From contig NZ_JALLIY010000004.1 in NCBI RefSeq assembly GCF_023242315.1, forward strand, positions 124,001-188,000: a stretch of 64,000 nt of DNA. The letters run 5' to 3'. Within the stretch, counting starts at the first letter, position 1. The number at the start of each line of letters is the position of its first letter. Below, piece by piece: positions 48,435 through 57,140 of this stretch. The notes under the pieces are model-generated. The model was not told the origin of the DNA, ran no database searches, and worked only from the letters and a program-made list of their open reading frames with translations. Source of the DNA: Pseudomonas sp. MWU13-2105. Its GTDB lineage: Bacteria; Pseudomonadota; Gammaproteobacteria; Pseudomonadales; Pseudomonadaceae. The position numbers and the translations under genes are program-made.

Positions 48435-48977
48435 ATGCAAAACCCACAGAACCTGATCTGGATCGACCTGGAGATGACCGGCCTGAACCCGGACACCGAC
48501 GTCATCATCGAAATGGCGACTATCGTCACCGACAGCGACCTCAACACCCTGGCGGAAGGCCCGGTGATCGCGATCCATCACAGCGATGAAATTCTCGCCG
48601 GCATGGATGAGTGGAACACCCGCCAGCATGGCGGCTCGGGGCTGACCCAGCGCGTGCGCGACAGCCGCATCGACATGGCCGAGGCCGAGGCGCAGACCAT
48701 CGCCTTCCTGGAGCAATGGGTGCCCAAGGGCAAGTCGCCGATCTGTGGCAACAGCATCTGCCAGGACCGGCGTTTTCTTGCCCGTCATATGAAAGCGCTG
48801 GAAAACTATTTCCACTACCGCAACCTGGACGTGTCGACCTTGAAGGAGTTGGCCGCACGCTGGGCACCGGAAGTGCGTGACAGCTTCCAGAAGGGCAGCA
48901 CGCACCTGGCGCTGGACGATATTCGCGAGTCGATTGCCGAGTTGCAGCACTACCGCAAGCACTTCATCAAGTTCTGA
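48435..48977 (+). CDS. orn: Oligoribonuclease
   Basis: A 180-residue DEDDh exoribonuclease that degrades short RNAs, including pGpG from c-di-GMP turnover. WIDLEMTGL (Asp11, Glu13) is the first motif; [13 protein letters not shown] and [18 protein letters not shown] carry the others. The ATG at 48435 has GAGGAG 7 bp upstream; an earlier in-frame ATG at 48417 is less likely. In other pseudomonads, as I remember, queG comes soon after orn; here it is about 14 kb away. Confidence 0.95.
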   Translation: MQNPQNLIWIDLEMTGLNPDTDVIIEMATIVTDSDLNTLAEGPVIAIHHSDEILAGMDEWNTRQHGGSGLTQRVRDSRIDMAEAEAQTIAFLEQWVPKGKSPICGNSICQDRRFLARHMKALENYFHYRNLDVSTLKELAARWAPEVRDSFQKGSTHLALDDIRESIAELQHYRKHFIKF

Positions 48978-49000
48978 TCGTTTGGCGGGTCTTGTTGTGT

Positions 49001-49089
49001 GTGGGCGCGGAGCTTGTCGGATCGCCGCGCCGCCGCGAAGCTTTTAGCGGCCTCAAGGGCCTCTTCGCGAGCAGGCTCTGCTCCCACAG
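49001..49089. repeat. REP-like doublet after orn
   Basis: It has a degenerate left unit (GTGGGCGCGGAGCTTG, then CGCGAAGC) and a better right unit (CTTCGCGAGCAGGCTCTGCT continuing CCCAC), in inverted orientation. It is the same family as 22421-22495, in the 224-bp gap before the TRIC-family gene. Confidence 0.65.
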
Positions 49090-49201
49090 GGATCGTGTTC
49101 GGGCTTAACTGAACGGCATCAGGGCTTGCCCGCGCTCTTTTGGTGCGCGGTGCAAGACAGTAGACTGCGGGCCTTCTTCTGCCCGTGCCCGGATCGCCAT
49201 C

Positions 49202-49813
49202 ATGCTACTGATGCTCTACCTCGTTGCCATTACCGCTGAAGCCATGACCGGTGCCCTTTCGGCCGGACGGCGCGGCATGGACTGGTTCGGCGTGGTGCTG
49301 ATCGCCTGCGTCACCGCCCTCGGCGGCGGTTCGGTGCGTGACGTGCTGCTGGGGCATTACCCGCTGACCTGGGTCAAGCACCCGGAATACCTGGTGCTGA
49401 CTTCGGTCGCGGCGCTGGTGACGGTGTTTATCGCACCGTTGATGCGCCACTTGCGCTCACTCTTCCTGGTGCTCGATGCCCTGGGCCTGGTGGCCTTTAC
49501 CCTGATCGGCTGCATGACCGCGCTGGAAATGGGCCAGGGCCTGATGGTGGCTTCGGTCAGCGGGGTGATCACCGGGGTGTTTGGCGGGGTCTTGCGCGAT
49601 ATCTTCTGCAACGATATTCCATTGGTTTTCCGGCGCGAACTCTATGCCAGCGTCTCCTTCGCGGCCGCCTGGTGTTTTCTCGGTTGCACCTATTGGCAGC
49701 TGCCCCACGAGCAAGCCATCTTGATCACGCTGTTCGGTGGCTTCCTGCTACGCCTGTTGGCAATTCGCTTCCATTGGGAAATGCCGAAGTTTGTTTATAA
49801 CGATGAAAATTAA
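49202..49813 (+). CDS. TRIC family cation channel (UPF0126, YadS-like)
   Basis: A 203-residue inner-membrane protein with about seven helices in two homologous halves. Each half has the TRIC/UPF0126 signature: GGGSVRDVLLG in the first and GGVLRDIFCNDIPLVF in the second. These form homotrimeric cation channels. The end of the gene is unusually AT-rich and the composition drops sharply right after the stop, where the toxin-like locus begins. Confidence 0.88.
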   Translation: MLLMLYLVAITAEAMTGALSAGRRGMDWFGVVLIACVTALGGGSVRDVLLGHYPLTWVKHPEYLVLTSVAALVTVFIAPLMRHLRSLFLVLDALGLVAFTLIGCMTALEMGQGLMVASVSGVITGVFGGVLRDIFCNDIPLVFRRELYASVSFAAAWCFLGCTYWQLPHEQAILITLFGGFLLRLLAIRFHWEMPKFVYNDEN

Positions 49814-49848
49814 GGGGCGTATATAACTATTTTTTTGCGACCTTATTG

Positions 49849-49880
49849 TTGATCTGTTCGAACGGGCTCTGATCTATAAA
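49849..49880 (+). promoter_or_regulatory. Possible promoter of the toxin-like operon
   Basis: The 135 bp between the TRIC-family stop and the leader ORF are AT-rich. TTGATC (49849-49854) and TATAAA (49875-49880) look like sigma-70 boxes, but the 20-bp spacing is long, so this is only a candidate. No terminator was seen before it. Confidence 0.3.
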
Positions 49881-49948
49881 TTGCGTTTTTCTTTTGAAAA
49901 GGACAGCGAGTAGCCTTGTGACTCAAGAGTAGTAATAAGGATATTACG

Positions 49949-50017
49949 ATGTCTGAGTCGCTTTGCCCTGAAAGCCGCCCTTTGCGCGTCATTGTGCAGG
50001 GCAGGTTTGACCTATGA
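49949..50017 (+). CDS. 22-residue leader ORF coupled to the first toxin-like gene
   Basis: An ATG 7 bp after a good AAGGA (49937-49941) opens a 22-codon ORF, MSESLCPESRPLRVIVQGRF then DL. Its stop overlaps the start of the next gene as ATGA (50014-50017). The next gene has only a weak GCAGG of its own. The arrangement suggests translational coupling or a leader-peptide control. The peptide has no recognisable motif, and it could also be a chance ORF. Confidence 0.45.
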   Translation: MSESLCPESRPLRVIVQGRFDL

Positions 50018-53000
50018 GTAAGCTACTGTTCGATCACGCCGCGAATCAATATGAACTGTTGGGTGATGGGTCAGGTAAAGACAGTCTGGCCTGTCTGGAA
50101 GAAATCGCGCGTACGTTAAAGAAGTGTGATATTTCTTTTTCCGGGCTTTATCTGGAGGGTACGGAGATGCGTGCCAGCCAAGGTGGGAAGGTTTATACCT
50201 TGGGCCAGGTTTATACGCAGGGTGCGGGTGAACAACGTATTATTTATCCGTGCTTTCGAGATGAGTTTGTATTCGATTTCGTTCGCGATATAACCTCCTT
50301 CTCACTCTGGAAAGACATGAATGAGGCGTTGGCGGCTTCCTATGTGCAGCTCAAGTCGGACTTGGTGAAGGAAAGTTCTGCTGAAGCGCATCGGGTCAAC
50401 TTGGTATTGACCCTGGACTTCATCGCCATGACCCACCTGGAGGGCGAGCGCTTCAGGGTGAAAAAAGAAGAGTTGGATTTTCTCAATGGCCTGATCTGTC
50501 TTTATCAGTTGGGTGTCGCACAGGCGAAGATGAGAACCTTCCATGGGGTGAGTCTGGCGAACCTCATGAAGTCTGGCGCAAAAAGTCGTCGCAAACGTGC
50601 CGTCGAACACGCATTGAATCTTCTGGTGGGTGACGATGTTGCCGATGTCAAATTTTATCAGGTGATTGCGGCGCAAAGTCCCGACTCCGTTGCCAGCATG
50701 CAGTTGCTTTCGAAATACCATAGGCAATGGAAAGGGGTTATCAACACAAGGCAGGAATTTTCCAATTTCTTGTCTTCCATCAATCTCTGGTCAATGCCGC
50801 CTTCTCTCTTTGCCGGGTTCCATCAACTCAATGCGTTGAGAACGCGCAGCCTGAGACAAGTCCTTCTCTCTCTACCCGCCGAAGGTTCCGCTGCCTGGCG
50901 AGGGATGTTTGTCAGCATCCATGGGGAGCTTGAACTGTTTAGAAAGCGAGAGCTGGGGCGCATCCTCAGGCCTGGCGGTCGCTACTATCTGGAGTTGGGG
51001 GCGGATTATTCGATCAGTAATAATGAATTGCTCATAAAATACTCTGCTGCCGCGGCGCAAGGCGTGTCTTTTGACGGGGTCGTCAACATTATCGGGCATG
51101 GCCGTGATATAGAAAGGCGTGTGTCAGGGCATCCGCAGAAGGTCGCGGAATGGCTGTATAAAAATATACTCGATACCTATACCGCAACGGGGTTCAGAAA
51201 ATTGAAAGTTATCAATTTTCAATCTTGTCATATCCCTCAGGTGCTGGCCACGCATATCACCTGTCTTCTTCTGGAGCGGGCGTTATTTCATTTTGAACAG
51301 GATAGGATTCCCAATGTACTCATTGTTTCCAGTCCCAGGACGTCTCTGGTATTGACTTCGCAGCTGCTGCTTGGCCATCCTCGTTCGAGCATATGGCAAG
51401 AGCAACATCTTGTTTTTCCTGGGCATGTTCTCAAGGCCTTCAGGCATCTCATTGATCATTCTTCGGGGATTCAAGTAGCGATCAAGGAGAATTTTGATTG
51501 GTCCCGTGCTTTTCCTGAGCCGAACAATCTTTCGTTTATCGATTATTTGAGGCGCACCCATGTTTTAGCGGTCAGACAGGTTTCTACCAGTGCCAAGGAT
51601 TTTTATTATATTGAAAAAACGACATTCGACCTTGTCAGAAATATTGCACAAGCTGAGATCGATATCCGTAAAGTAGGGCTTGATGAGTGTGCTCGACTGA
51701 TCAGTGATAAGTTCTCCGAGAGCGATGGAGATATTCAGAAACTGGTGGGCATTGCCTCCATCGCCGAGGCATCAAGGCTGTTGCCCGTCGGTGAGATCGA
51801 AACCGCTCGAAAAGTGATAGATTTTCTGGCAGCGTTGAAGTCGGCAAGAGATAGCAACGATTCACTGGCGGGGTATCGGCTTTATAACGAAACGAAAGTC
51901 AAGTTTCTGATTGATCCTTATGATCCCTACGGCGCTGGAAAGATAAGATATATATCGGACATCATTTTCAGGTTGTGTGGTTCGCCGACGCCTAATAGTG
52001 AAGCTGGCTATGCGGCGGCCTACAATAAATTTTTCCTGCTCGATAAACAGGAGTATCGGGCGATGACCGGAATCAATATCGATTTCGCCGCCCGTGAGTT
52101 TTTCAAGAATTATCCTTATATACAGTTTGCTCCGAGTGAGTTCCAATCCTTTCAAGTGGCCAGCCCTCAGTCGGACATGATGACTGTGGATGCAGCCCTG
52201 CGGCAGAGTCTCTGGGGTAGCGAACAGCTCGGCGTGTCAACGCGAGAGCTGAGGACATTGCTCGTGGGGGGGGACGAAACGAAGATCCTGCCAGCCCTGA
52301 GTCAGTTGGAGGGCAACCTGAAGCGCAAGAAGACGCTGCTCGATGACTCGCGGTCCCTGAGAAACCTGCAAGAAACCCAGGAACAGCTCGGCCGCGTCAA
52401 AAGCCGTATCCAGAAAAACAAACTCTCGCCCAGTGTCCTGAAAAGCAGCGCGCGCGTAGCCACCGGCTCCAGTCGATTGCTGGGGGCGTTCGGGGTTTTT
52501 GCCGACTTTCGCACCCGGCCCTTTCACCTCGATTTTTCGTCGGCCAAGTCAGGGGTCTTCACGGTCAGTGATTCGCTGGCGGTGGTCAAAGGGGTTTTTG
52601 ATTTCACCACTGATATCGGGCCGGTACTGGCCCTGCGTCTGTCCTCCAGTGCTACCCGGGCGCTCTGGCGGCCGCGGTTGGACCAACTCTTCTTCAAGAT
52701 GAACAAGGTGCTGCTGCCCCTGGATGTGCTGTTCACCGCAGTGAGTCTCTATCGCAACATCGAAGGTGCCCAGTTGGCCAAGAGCGCCGAAGAACAGGCG
52801 CTCTATATCACCATGACGGTCATCGACGCAGCGGCCTTCGGCGTGAACCTGGCGGCCTTTGTCCTGATTGGCGTGCCCGGGGTGAATGTCGTTCTCATTC
52901 TGGTGGGGGCGGCGCTGGCTATCGTCAATATCATCCTGAATTCGATCGTGAGCCTCTCGCAGCTGGACAACTACCGCTGGAATGAAAAGGTCGACCTGTT

Positions 53001-54054
53001 CTTCGGCAATATGTTCGGCTCTTCGACGTTGGAAGGGATCCAGACCCAGCAGCAGATGCGCGGGGTGGCGGATCAGCTCTTTGACGGGGGGGATATGAAC
53101 GGGACCATCATCACGGGTTTGCAGGGCGCTGGCATCGATCTGTTTCTGACACCGATGATCAATGACGCTGACGATCATGATCAAACCAACCCTCTCAAGG
53201 ATATCGGTACGGTCAGCCAGGGCTCCAGCTTTCGCCAGGAGCCGAGGGGTTACACGTTATCGCCTTCGGGATTTGGCCCGGATGATCTGAAAACCTGGGC
53301 GGATGCCAAGGGCCGGGGGAAAGCCGGACAGGTTTACAAGGGCTGGTACCTGCGTCGTCGGGAAGCGCGCCGGGGACGAGAGCGAAAACTGCTGGTGACG
53401 ATGCCTTCCACACCGAACACACGGTTGGAAGTGTTGGATTTTGGTCCCGTCCCGACGATTCTTTTATTCGGCGCAACGCCGCACCTGCTGCTCAACGTCA
53501 ATCCTTTCGGCTGGACAGCAGGGGAATCCCCGGAGGAACAGGCCCGCAACAAATACCAGGTCAGATTGCACCCCGGAACCAGCTACACCTTGCAGTTCAA
53601 GACCAATGTGATGGCGTCAAATGACCTCGACTCCAATTTTGGCAGTCGAACCGAGCTGATCGTCCCTGAGGGCGCCTTCGAGACCCTTCCTCAAGTGAGC
53701 CTGGATCTGTCCGGCCAGGAGGACGCGCGCGCGAGCATTCCCGAGTTGGACTTGTCGCGCTCTTCCCTGGAGGTCGTCAAGTTCAAGGACAAGAGTACCT
53801 TCAAGCTGGATCTGCTCAGCACCGCCGGCCACATCGCCTGTGCGCTGGAGCAGGTAGTACGAACCGTGCAACTGCCCGCCCATATCCAGTTCAAGAGCGG
53901 AGAGCAGCACCCGGTGATGGCGGTGGTCGGGGAAAACTCACGGATCACCCTGAGAAACAAGAAGGGAAGGTCCCTGTTGCTGTTAAGACGGGAGGTCAGT
54001 CATTGCGAGATTGATCTCCAGGCGTCAGTCAGCGGTTTTGCGGTTTCCATTTAG
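50014..54054 (+). CDS. CPD/TcdA-TcdB pore-domain toxin-like protein, copy 1
   Basis: A 1346-residue protein, the first of two paralogues. Residues 1-290 form a module without clear homology, with YTLGQVYTQG (61-70) and RIIYPCFRD (75-83). Residues ~300-510 match the C80/MARTX cysteine protease domain: VNIIGHGRDIERRVSG with His362, then INFQSCHIPQ with Cys405, 43 residues apart (the TcdB pair is 45 apart). After a middle region comes a coiled coil (~758-805), a long hydrophobic stretch (~930-982) and a region with LLVTMPSTPNTRLEVLDFGP that resembles the TcdA/TcdB pore-forming domain. No signal peptide, glycosyltransferase DxD or RTX repeats are visible. By family precedent it could autocleave inside a host cell and form an endosomal pore; this is inferred. 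The first ~2 kb is far richer in AT than the last ~1.5 kb. Confidence 0.75.
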   Translation: MSKLLFDHAANQYELLGDGSGKDSLACLEEIARTLKKCDISFSGLYLEGTEMRASQGGKVYTLGQVYTQGAGEQRIIYPCFRDEFVFDFVRDITSFSLWKDMNEALAASYVQLKSDLVKESSAEAHRVNLVLTLDFIAMTHLEGERFRVKKEELDFLNGLICLYQLGVAQAKMRTFHGVSLANLMKSGAKSRRKRAVEHALNLLVGDDVADVKFYQVIAAQSPDSVASMQLLSKYHRQWKGVINTRQEFSNFLSSINLWSMPPSLFAGFHQLNALRTRSLRQVLLSLPAEGSAAWRGMFVSIHGELELFRKRELGRILRPGGRYYLELGADYSISNNELLIKYSAAAAQGVSFDGVVNIIGHGRDIERRVSGHPQKVAEWLYKNILDTYTATGFRKLKVINFQSCHIPQVLATHITCLLLERALFHFEQDRIPNVLIVSSPRTSLVLTSQLLLGHPRSSIWQEQHLVFPGHVLKAFRHLIDHSSGIQVAIKENFDWSRAFPEPNNLSFIDYLRRTHVLAVRQVSTSAKDFYYIEKTTFDLVRNIAQAEIDIRKVGLDECARLISDKFSESDGDIQKLVGIASIAEASRLLPVGEIETARKVIDFLAALKSARDSNDSLAGYRLYNETKVKFLIDPYDPYGAGKIRYISDIIFRLCGSPTPNSEAGYAAAYNKFFLLDKQEYRAMTGINIDFAAREFFKNYPYIQFAPSEFQSFQVASPQSDMMTVDAALRQSLWGSEQLGVSTRELRTLLVGGDETKILPALSQLEGNLKRKKTLLDDSRSLRNLQETQEQLGRVKSRIQKNKLSPSVLKSSARVATGSSRLLGAFGVFADFRTRPFHLDFSSAKSGVFTVSDSLAVVKGVFDFTTDIGPVLALRLSSSATRALWRPRLDQLFFKMNKVLLPLDVLFTAVSLYRNIEGAQLAKSAEEQALYITMTVIDAAAFGVNLAAFVLIGVPGVNVVLILVGAALAIVNIILNSIVSLSQLDNYRWNEKVDLFFGNMFGSSTLEGIQTQQQMRGVADQLFDGGDMNGTIITGLQGAGIDLFLTPMINDADDHDQTNPLKDIGTVSQGSSFRQEPRGYTLSPSGFGPDDLKTWADAKGRGKAGQVYKGWYLRRREARRGRERKLLVTMPSTPNTRLEVLDFGPVPTILLFGATPHLLLNVNPFGWTAGESPEEQARNKYQVRLHPGTSYTLQFKTNVMASNDLDSNFGSRTELIVPEGAFETLPQVSLDLSGQEDARASIPELDLSRSSLEVVKFKDKSTFKLDLLSTAGHIACALEQVVRTVQLPAHIQFKSGEQHPVMAVVGENSRITLRNKKGRSLLLLRREVSHCEIDLQASVSGFAVSI
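52551..54054 (+). repeat. Near-identical direct repeat, copy A (3' part of toxin-like gene 1)
   Basis: It pairs with 61764-63255. In the stretch 53281-53520 I counted about 5 differences in 240 bases. Just upstream (52201-52540) the two genes are only about 70% alike. Divergent patches lie near 53082-53125 (12-bp length difference), 53210-53235 and 53660-53700. Confidence 0.85.
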
Positions 54055-54107
54055 CGGCACGCCTGGTGTTTTGCACAGCGTTAAAACACTTTAAGGGAAT
54101 ATAAGTG

Positions 54108-57100
54108 ATGAGTGACAGGAAAGTAGTAAAAATTACAGGGCATGGTGCGGCGGCGGACTCCAAACTGGATAAGGTCGAGCTGATTTTAACGGATACCTCA
54201 CTTCGCTATCATGACATTAGTACCCGGCTGGTTCCTCGGGTGAGCGCTGTTAACAAGCAATCATTCAAAGTGGAGGACCGTAGCCAGTCCAAGCTGCAAG
54301 TGTCTTTGGAGGGAAATTATTTTGTCGCCGAGGTTAACGGCGATGAGTTGATGTTGAGAAAGAACATCGAACGGGAACTGAAGATCATTTTGCAGAATCA
54401 AACCATTACCCTGGACCCCGATCTCTATTATGGGGGGCGCTTGTATAATGTGCTGGAAATGGATTTGCCTGAGCTGCGGGTTCCGGGAAACAACGAAGCG
54501 GTTTTTTTAGGGAGTGCCGCCAGTCGCCCTTATGACACGACTACGTTGCTGTTCAATGCAGAAAGGGAAGCGGATCTCGAGCGCTATCCGCCGGATACGC
54601 TGGTCAATTATGAGATCAAGCTGACGCGCTATGACGGACAGCCGACGTTGCCGACATCGGGATATCTGAGCCTTGCCGAGATAAAAAAGGCCAAATCCAC
54701 AGGCTTCGTGCTTCGGCCGAGTGTTTCGACATCGGCCTTCAATTTGAGCTCCGTGCAGTTTTCCTATCGCGTCACGACGCGCAGTGGCGCTCGAATCGAA
54801 GCATTCGAGGACGAAAAAAATGATTTTTTGCAGGTCAAGGTCACGGCGTCGAGTCATCAGCTTGTCGACATGAAGGCCATCAATAAAGCCCATACCCTTG
54901 ATTTTCTCTACCTGAAATTCCCGCTGGATGGCAAGGAAGTATTCAAGTACCTGAATATTCCCTTCCCGCGGTTCAGGGTTTTTTATGATTCCGTGACGGA
55001 AGTGACATACAACAGCCGTCAGCGGATTGATCTCACGAGTGCCCTGGAAAAAAACCGGCGTGAACTCCTGATTGATGTGACCTCACTCGCTCCGCTGGTC
55101 TACCTGGACAAGAAGTCTTTTTTGCGGGCGAAAGGCCTGACCTATTTTGAGACGCCGCCCTCGTCGACGATGGTTAATGTTGCGTATGAAATGCTCGATG
55201 CAAACTATCAGGTATTGGCAACGGAAAAATACATTGGGCGCTGCCATTTCAGGGCGGTTGCCGAGGATCTGAACTCGCGCCGGTTATTCAATTTGGAGAC
55301 TCAAGGGCAAGCCTATTTTTTTGAAATAGATCTTAAAGATCCCTTGAAAGAGAACGGCTCGGTTTCCTATTACCGAGTTGACCTTTCCTCACTCTTGCCT
55401 TTCGTCACTGTTGATCAGCTATTTATCTCCGAGGTTGATTTTTATTACAACCAGAAGCTGACATTCGAGAAGCTTGTAACGGAACTGGATCTTCCCTACG
55501 AGGGCCTGGACATCGCCCCGGCGATAGCCGATGCCCAGCTGGAAGATTTTCTTGCTGAGCATACGTTGGCCTATACGGCCATTCCGTTCTCTTTTGAACG
55601 AATGGCACGAGATGTCTTCATGGTCCGAGGTTTTCCCGAGACAGTCGGAAAAAATGTTTCCATCCATGGCTATTCCAAGGTCGGGAGAAAGCTGTTCGGT
55701 ACGAAATGGTTGGAAAAATCCCAGATAGAAGATGAGGTCGGCTGGTGGCGCGGCGTCGATATCCTGGTGTTTTGCATCTGGATGAAAAAAGAAGCGCTTT
55801 CGGCAACCCCTTCGCCTTATTCGTACCGCGCCGAGAGGGAGTTTGAAGGCGGTGTCTATGACGCGCCATATTTCCTGGCGATCGAAGGGAAATTCAATCC
55901 CTATAGCTATATCCCTTGTTTGAAAGGCAATCATGAATATGAACTGGACCCGCAGTTCTCCAACACCCTGTATGTGGGGCAGGGCCGTAGTAAGGTTCAA
56001 GGTCGCGGTTCGCCCAACACGCTTTATCTGATGTGGGACTCCCACACCACTTTCGATTTCGCTGCGGAAGACGATTTTCAGCGGGGACTGGCACCTTCTC
56101 GTCTGAAACTCATCGGCGTCGAACTGGAAAACATCGTCATCCAGGTGCCGGGGCCGGAGCATGAGCGCTGGGGCAGTGTCCTTCTGGAGTGGGCCATGTT
56201 TGTCGATCCCAAAAAGGAGCTGGCGACGACCCGGGACTCGGCGGTCCTGGCCTGGCTGGAGGACAGTCAGGCGGCGATCAAGGAAGGTTCGCTGACCCTG
56301 GTCAACTTTCTGAAAGAGCCGATCAGCGAATTTTTGGAAATCGAGATAAAAGGGCGCCTTTACACCCTGGAGGTGTCGCCGGGCGATGGCAAGATTCAAT
56401 GGCGCCGGCAAGTGGATCTGAGTCGCGAGGTGTTGGGTGAAAAAACCGTACTTCGTCAGTGGAGTGGCAAGACCGAGTACGTGTTGCGCAACAGTATCCT
56501 GGGTAAGGCCAATACAGCGGTTTATCCCACTGAGGAGGGGCAGGATATTCTTATCGCCCGTGGCGAGGTTGCCTACCTTCACGGCGGTAAAAATGAAACC
56601 CAACTGATCGGCAATCTACCCGAGAATTTTTTCTATCTTGACCAGGGCGGTACCGACAATGTGATTGCCAATGGATACCGCAATACCATCGAAATCTCCA
56701 GCCAATTGGGCGGTAACAAAGTTATTTTCCTGTCCACCAAAAAAGACGCGGTCAATTTCATTTTCGCGCCGGGTGTCAGTTTTACCGCGGCGCAAATCCA
56801 GGAGGATGACCTGTTCTTTTTTCTGGAGCGTGAAGCCTACCTACTGACGATTTGTTTGAAAGGGCTGGTCGCCTGGGACAAGACCAGACAAGGCCGTGTC
56901 AGCCTCGCGCTCGCAGAAGGCACGTTCAGCGCCGATCAGTTAATTCAGTCCCTGAGATGGATGGAACTGAATGATCGCGAAGAGGCTTATAGGCTTCAGT
57001 CGGTTCTTCCAGAACCGCTGCTCCAACAAGGCTTTACCCAATTGGCTGATCGCGTCGTCCAGGAGGGGCAGGTAAAGGCCTTTCTGAAAGATCAGGTCGG

Positions 57101-57128
57101 CTCATATGACGTGGTCGAAAAGGAATAA
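54108..57128 (+). CDS. Large beta-rich protein of unknown function in toxin-like operon
   Basis: A 1006-residue protein that I do not recognise. There is no signal peptide and no long membrane helix; short alternating hydrophobic strands dominate, so it looks largely beta. Residues ~815-905 (GEVAYLHGGKNETQLIGN, then DNVIANGYRNTIEISSQLGGNKV) have an N/G-rich, turn-strand rhythm that recalls a degenerate RTX-like or beta-solenoid element, without the GGxGxDxUx nonapeptide. The ATG at 54108 follows AAGGGA by 9 bp; a GTG at 54105 is also possible. The gene starts 53 bp after copy 1 and ends 12 bp before the LamG-like gene, so it belongs to the same operon. It might be a binding or delivery component, but that is only suggested by its neighbours. 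Confidence 0.65.
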   Translation: MSDRKVVKITGHGAAADSKLDKVELILTDTSLRYHDISTRLVPRVSAVNKQSFKVEDRSQSKLQVSLEGNYFVAEVNGDELMLRKNIERELKIILQNQTITLDPDLYYGGRLYNVLEMDLPELRVPGNNEAVFLGSAASRPYDTTTLLFNAEREADLERYPPDTLVNYEIKLTRYDGQPTLPTSGYLSLAEIKKAKSTGFVLRPSVSTSAFNLSSVQFSYRVTTRSGARIEAFEDEKNDFLQVKVTASSHQLVDMKAINKAHTLDFLYLKFPLDGKEVFKYLNIPFPRFRVFYDSVTEVTYNSRQRIDLTSALEKNRRELLIDVTSLAPLVYLDKKSFLRAKGLTYFETPPSSTMVNVAYEMLDANYQVLATEKYIGRCHFRAVAEDLNSRRLFNLETQGQAYFFEIDLKDPLKENGSVSYYRVDLSSLLPFVTVDQLFISEVDFYYNQKLTFEKLVTELDLPYEGLDIAPAIADAQLEDFLAEHTLAYTAIPFSFERMARDVFMVRGFPETVGKNVSIHGYSKVGRKLFGTKWLEKSQIEDEVGWWRGVDILVFCIWMKKEALSATPSPYSYRAEREFEGGVYDAPYFLAIEGKFNPYSYIPCLKGNHEYELDPQFSNTLYVGQGRSKVQGRGSPNTLYLMWDSHTTFDFAAEDDFQRGLAPSRLKLIGVELENIVIQVPGPEHERWGSVLLEWAMFVDPKKELATTRDSAVLAWLEDSQAAIKEGSLTLVNFLKEPISEFLEIEIKGRLYTLEVSPGDGKIQWRRQVDLSREVLGEKTVLRQWSGKTEYVLRNSILGKANTAVYPTEEGQDILIARGEVAYLHGGKNETQLIGNLPENFFYLDQGGTDNVIANGYRNTIEISSQLGGNKVIFLSTKKDAVNFIFAPGVSFTAAQIQEDDLFFFLEREAYLLTICLKGLVAWDKTRQGRVSLALAEGTFSADQLIQSLRWMELNDREEAYRLQSVLPEPLLQQGFTQLADRVVQEGQVKAFLKDQVGSYDVVEKE

Positions 57129-57140
57129 GGAGGGACACGG

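Noticed and set aside
56550..56830. RTX calcium-binding nonapeptide repeats in the 1006-residue protein
   Set aside because: The segment is N/G-rich but lacks GGxGxDxUx units; at most a degenerate or unrelated beta-solenoid pattern.
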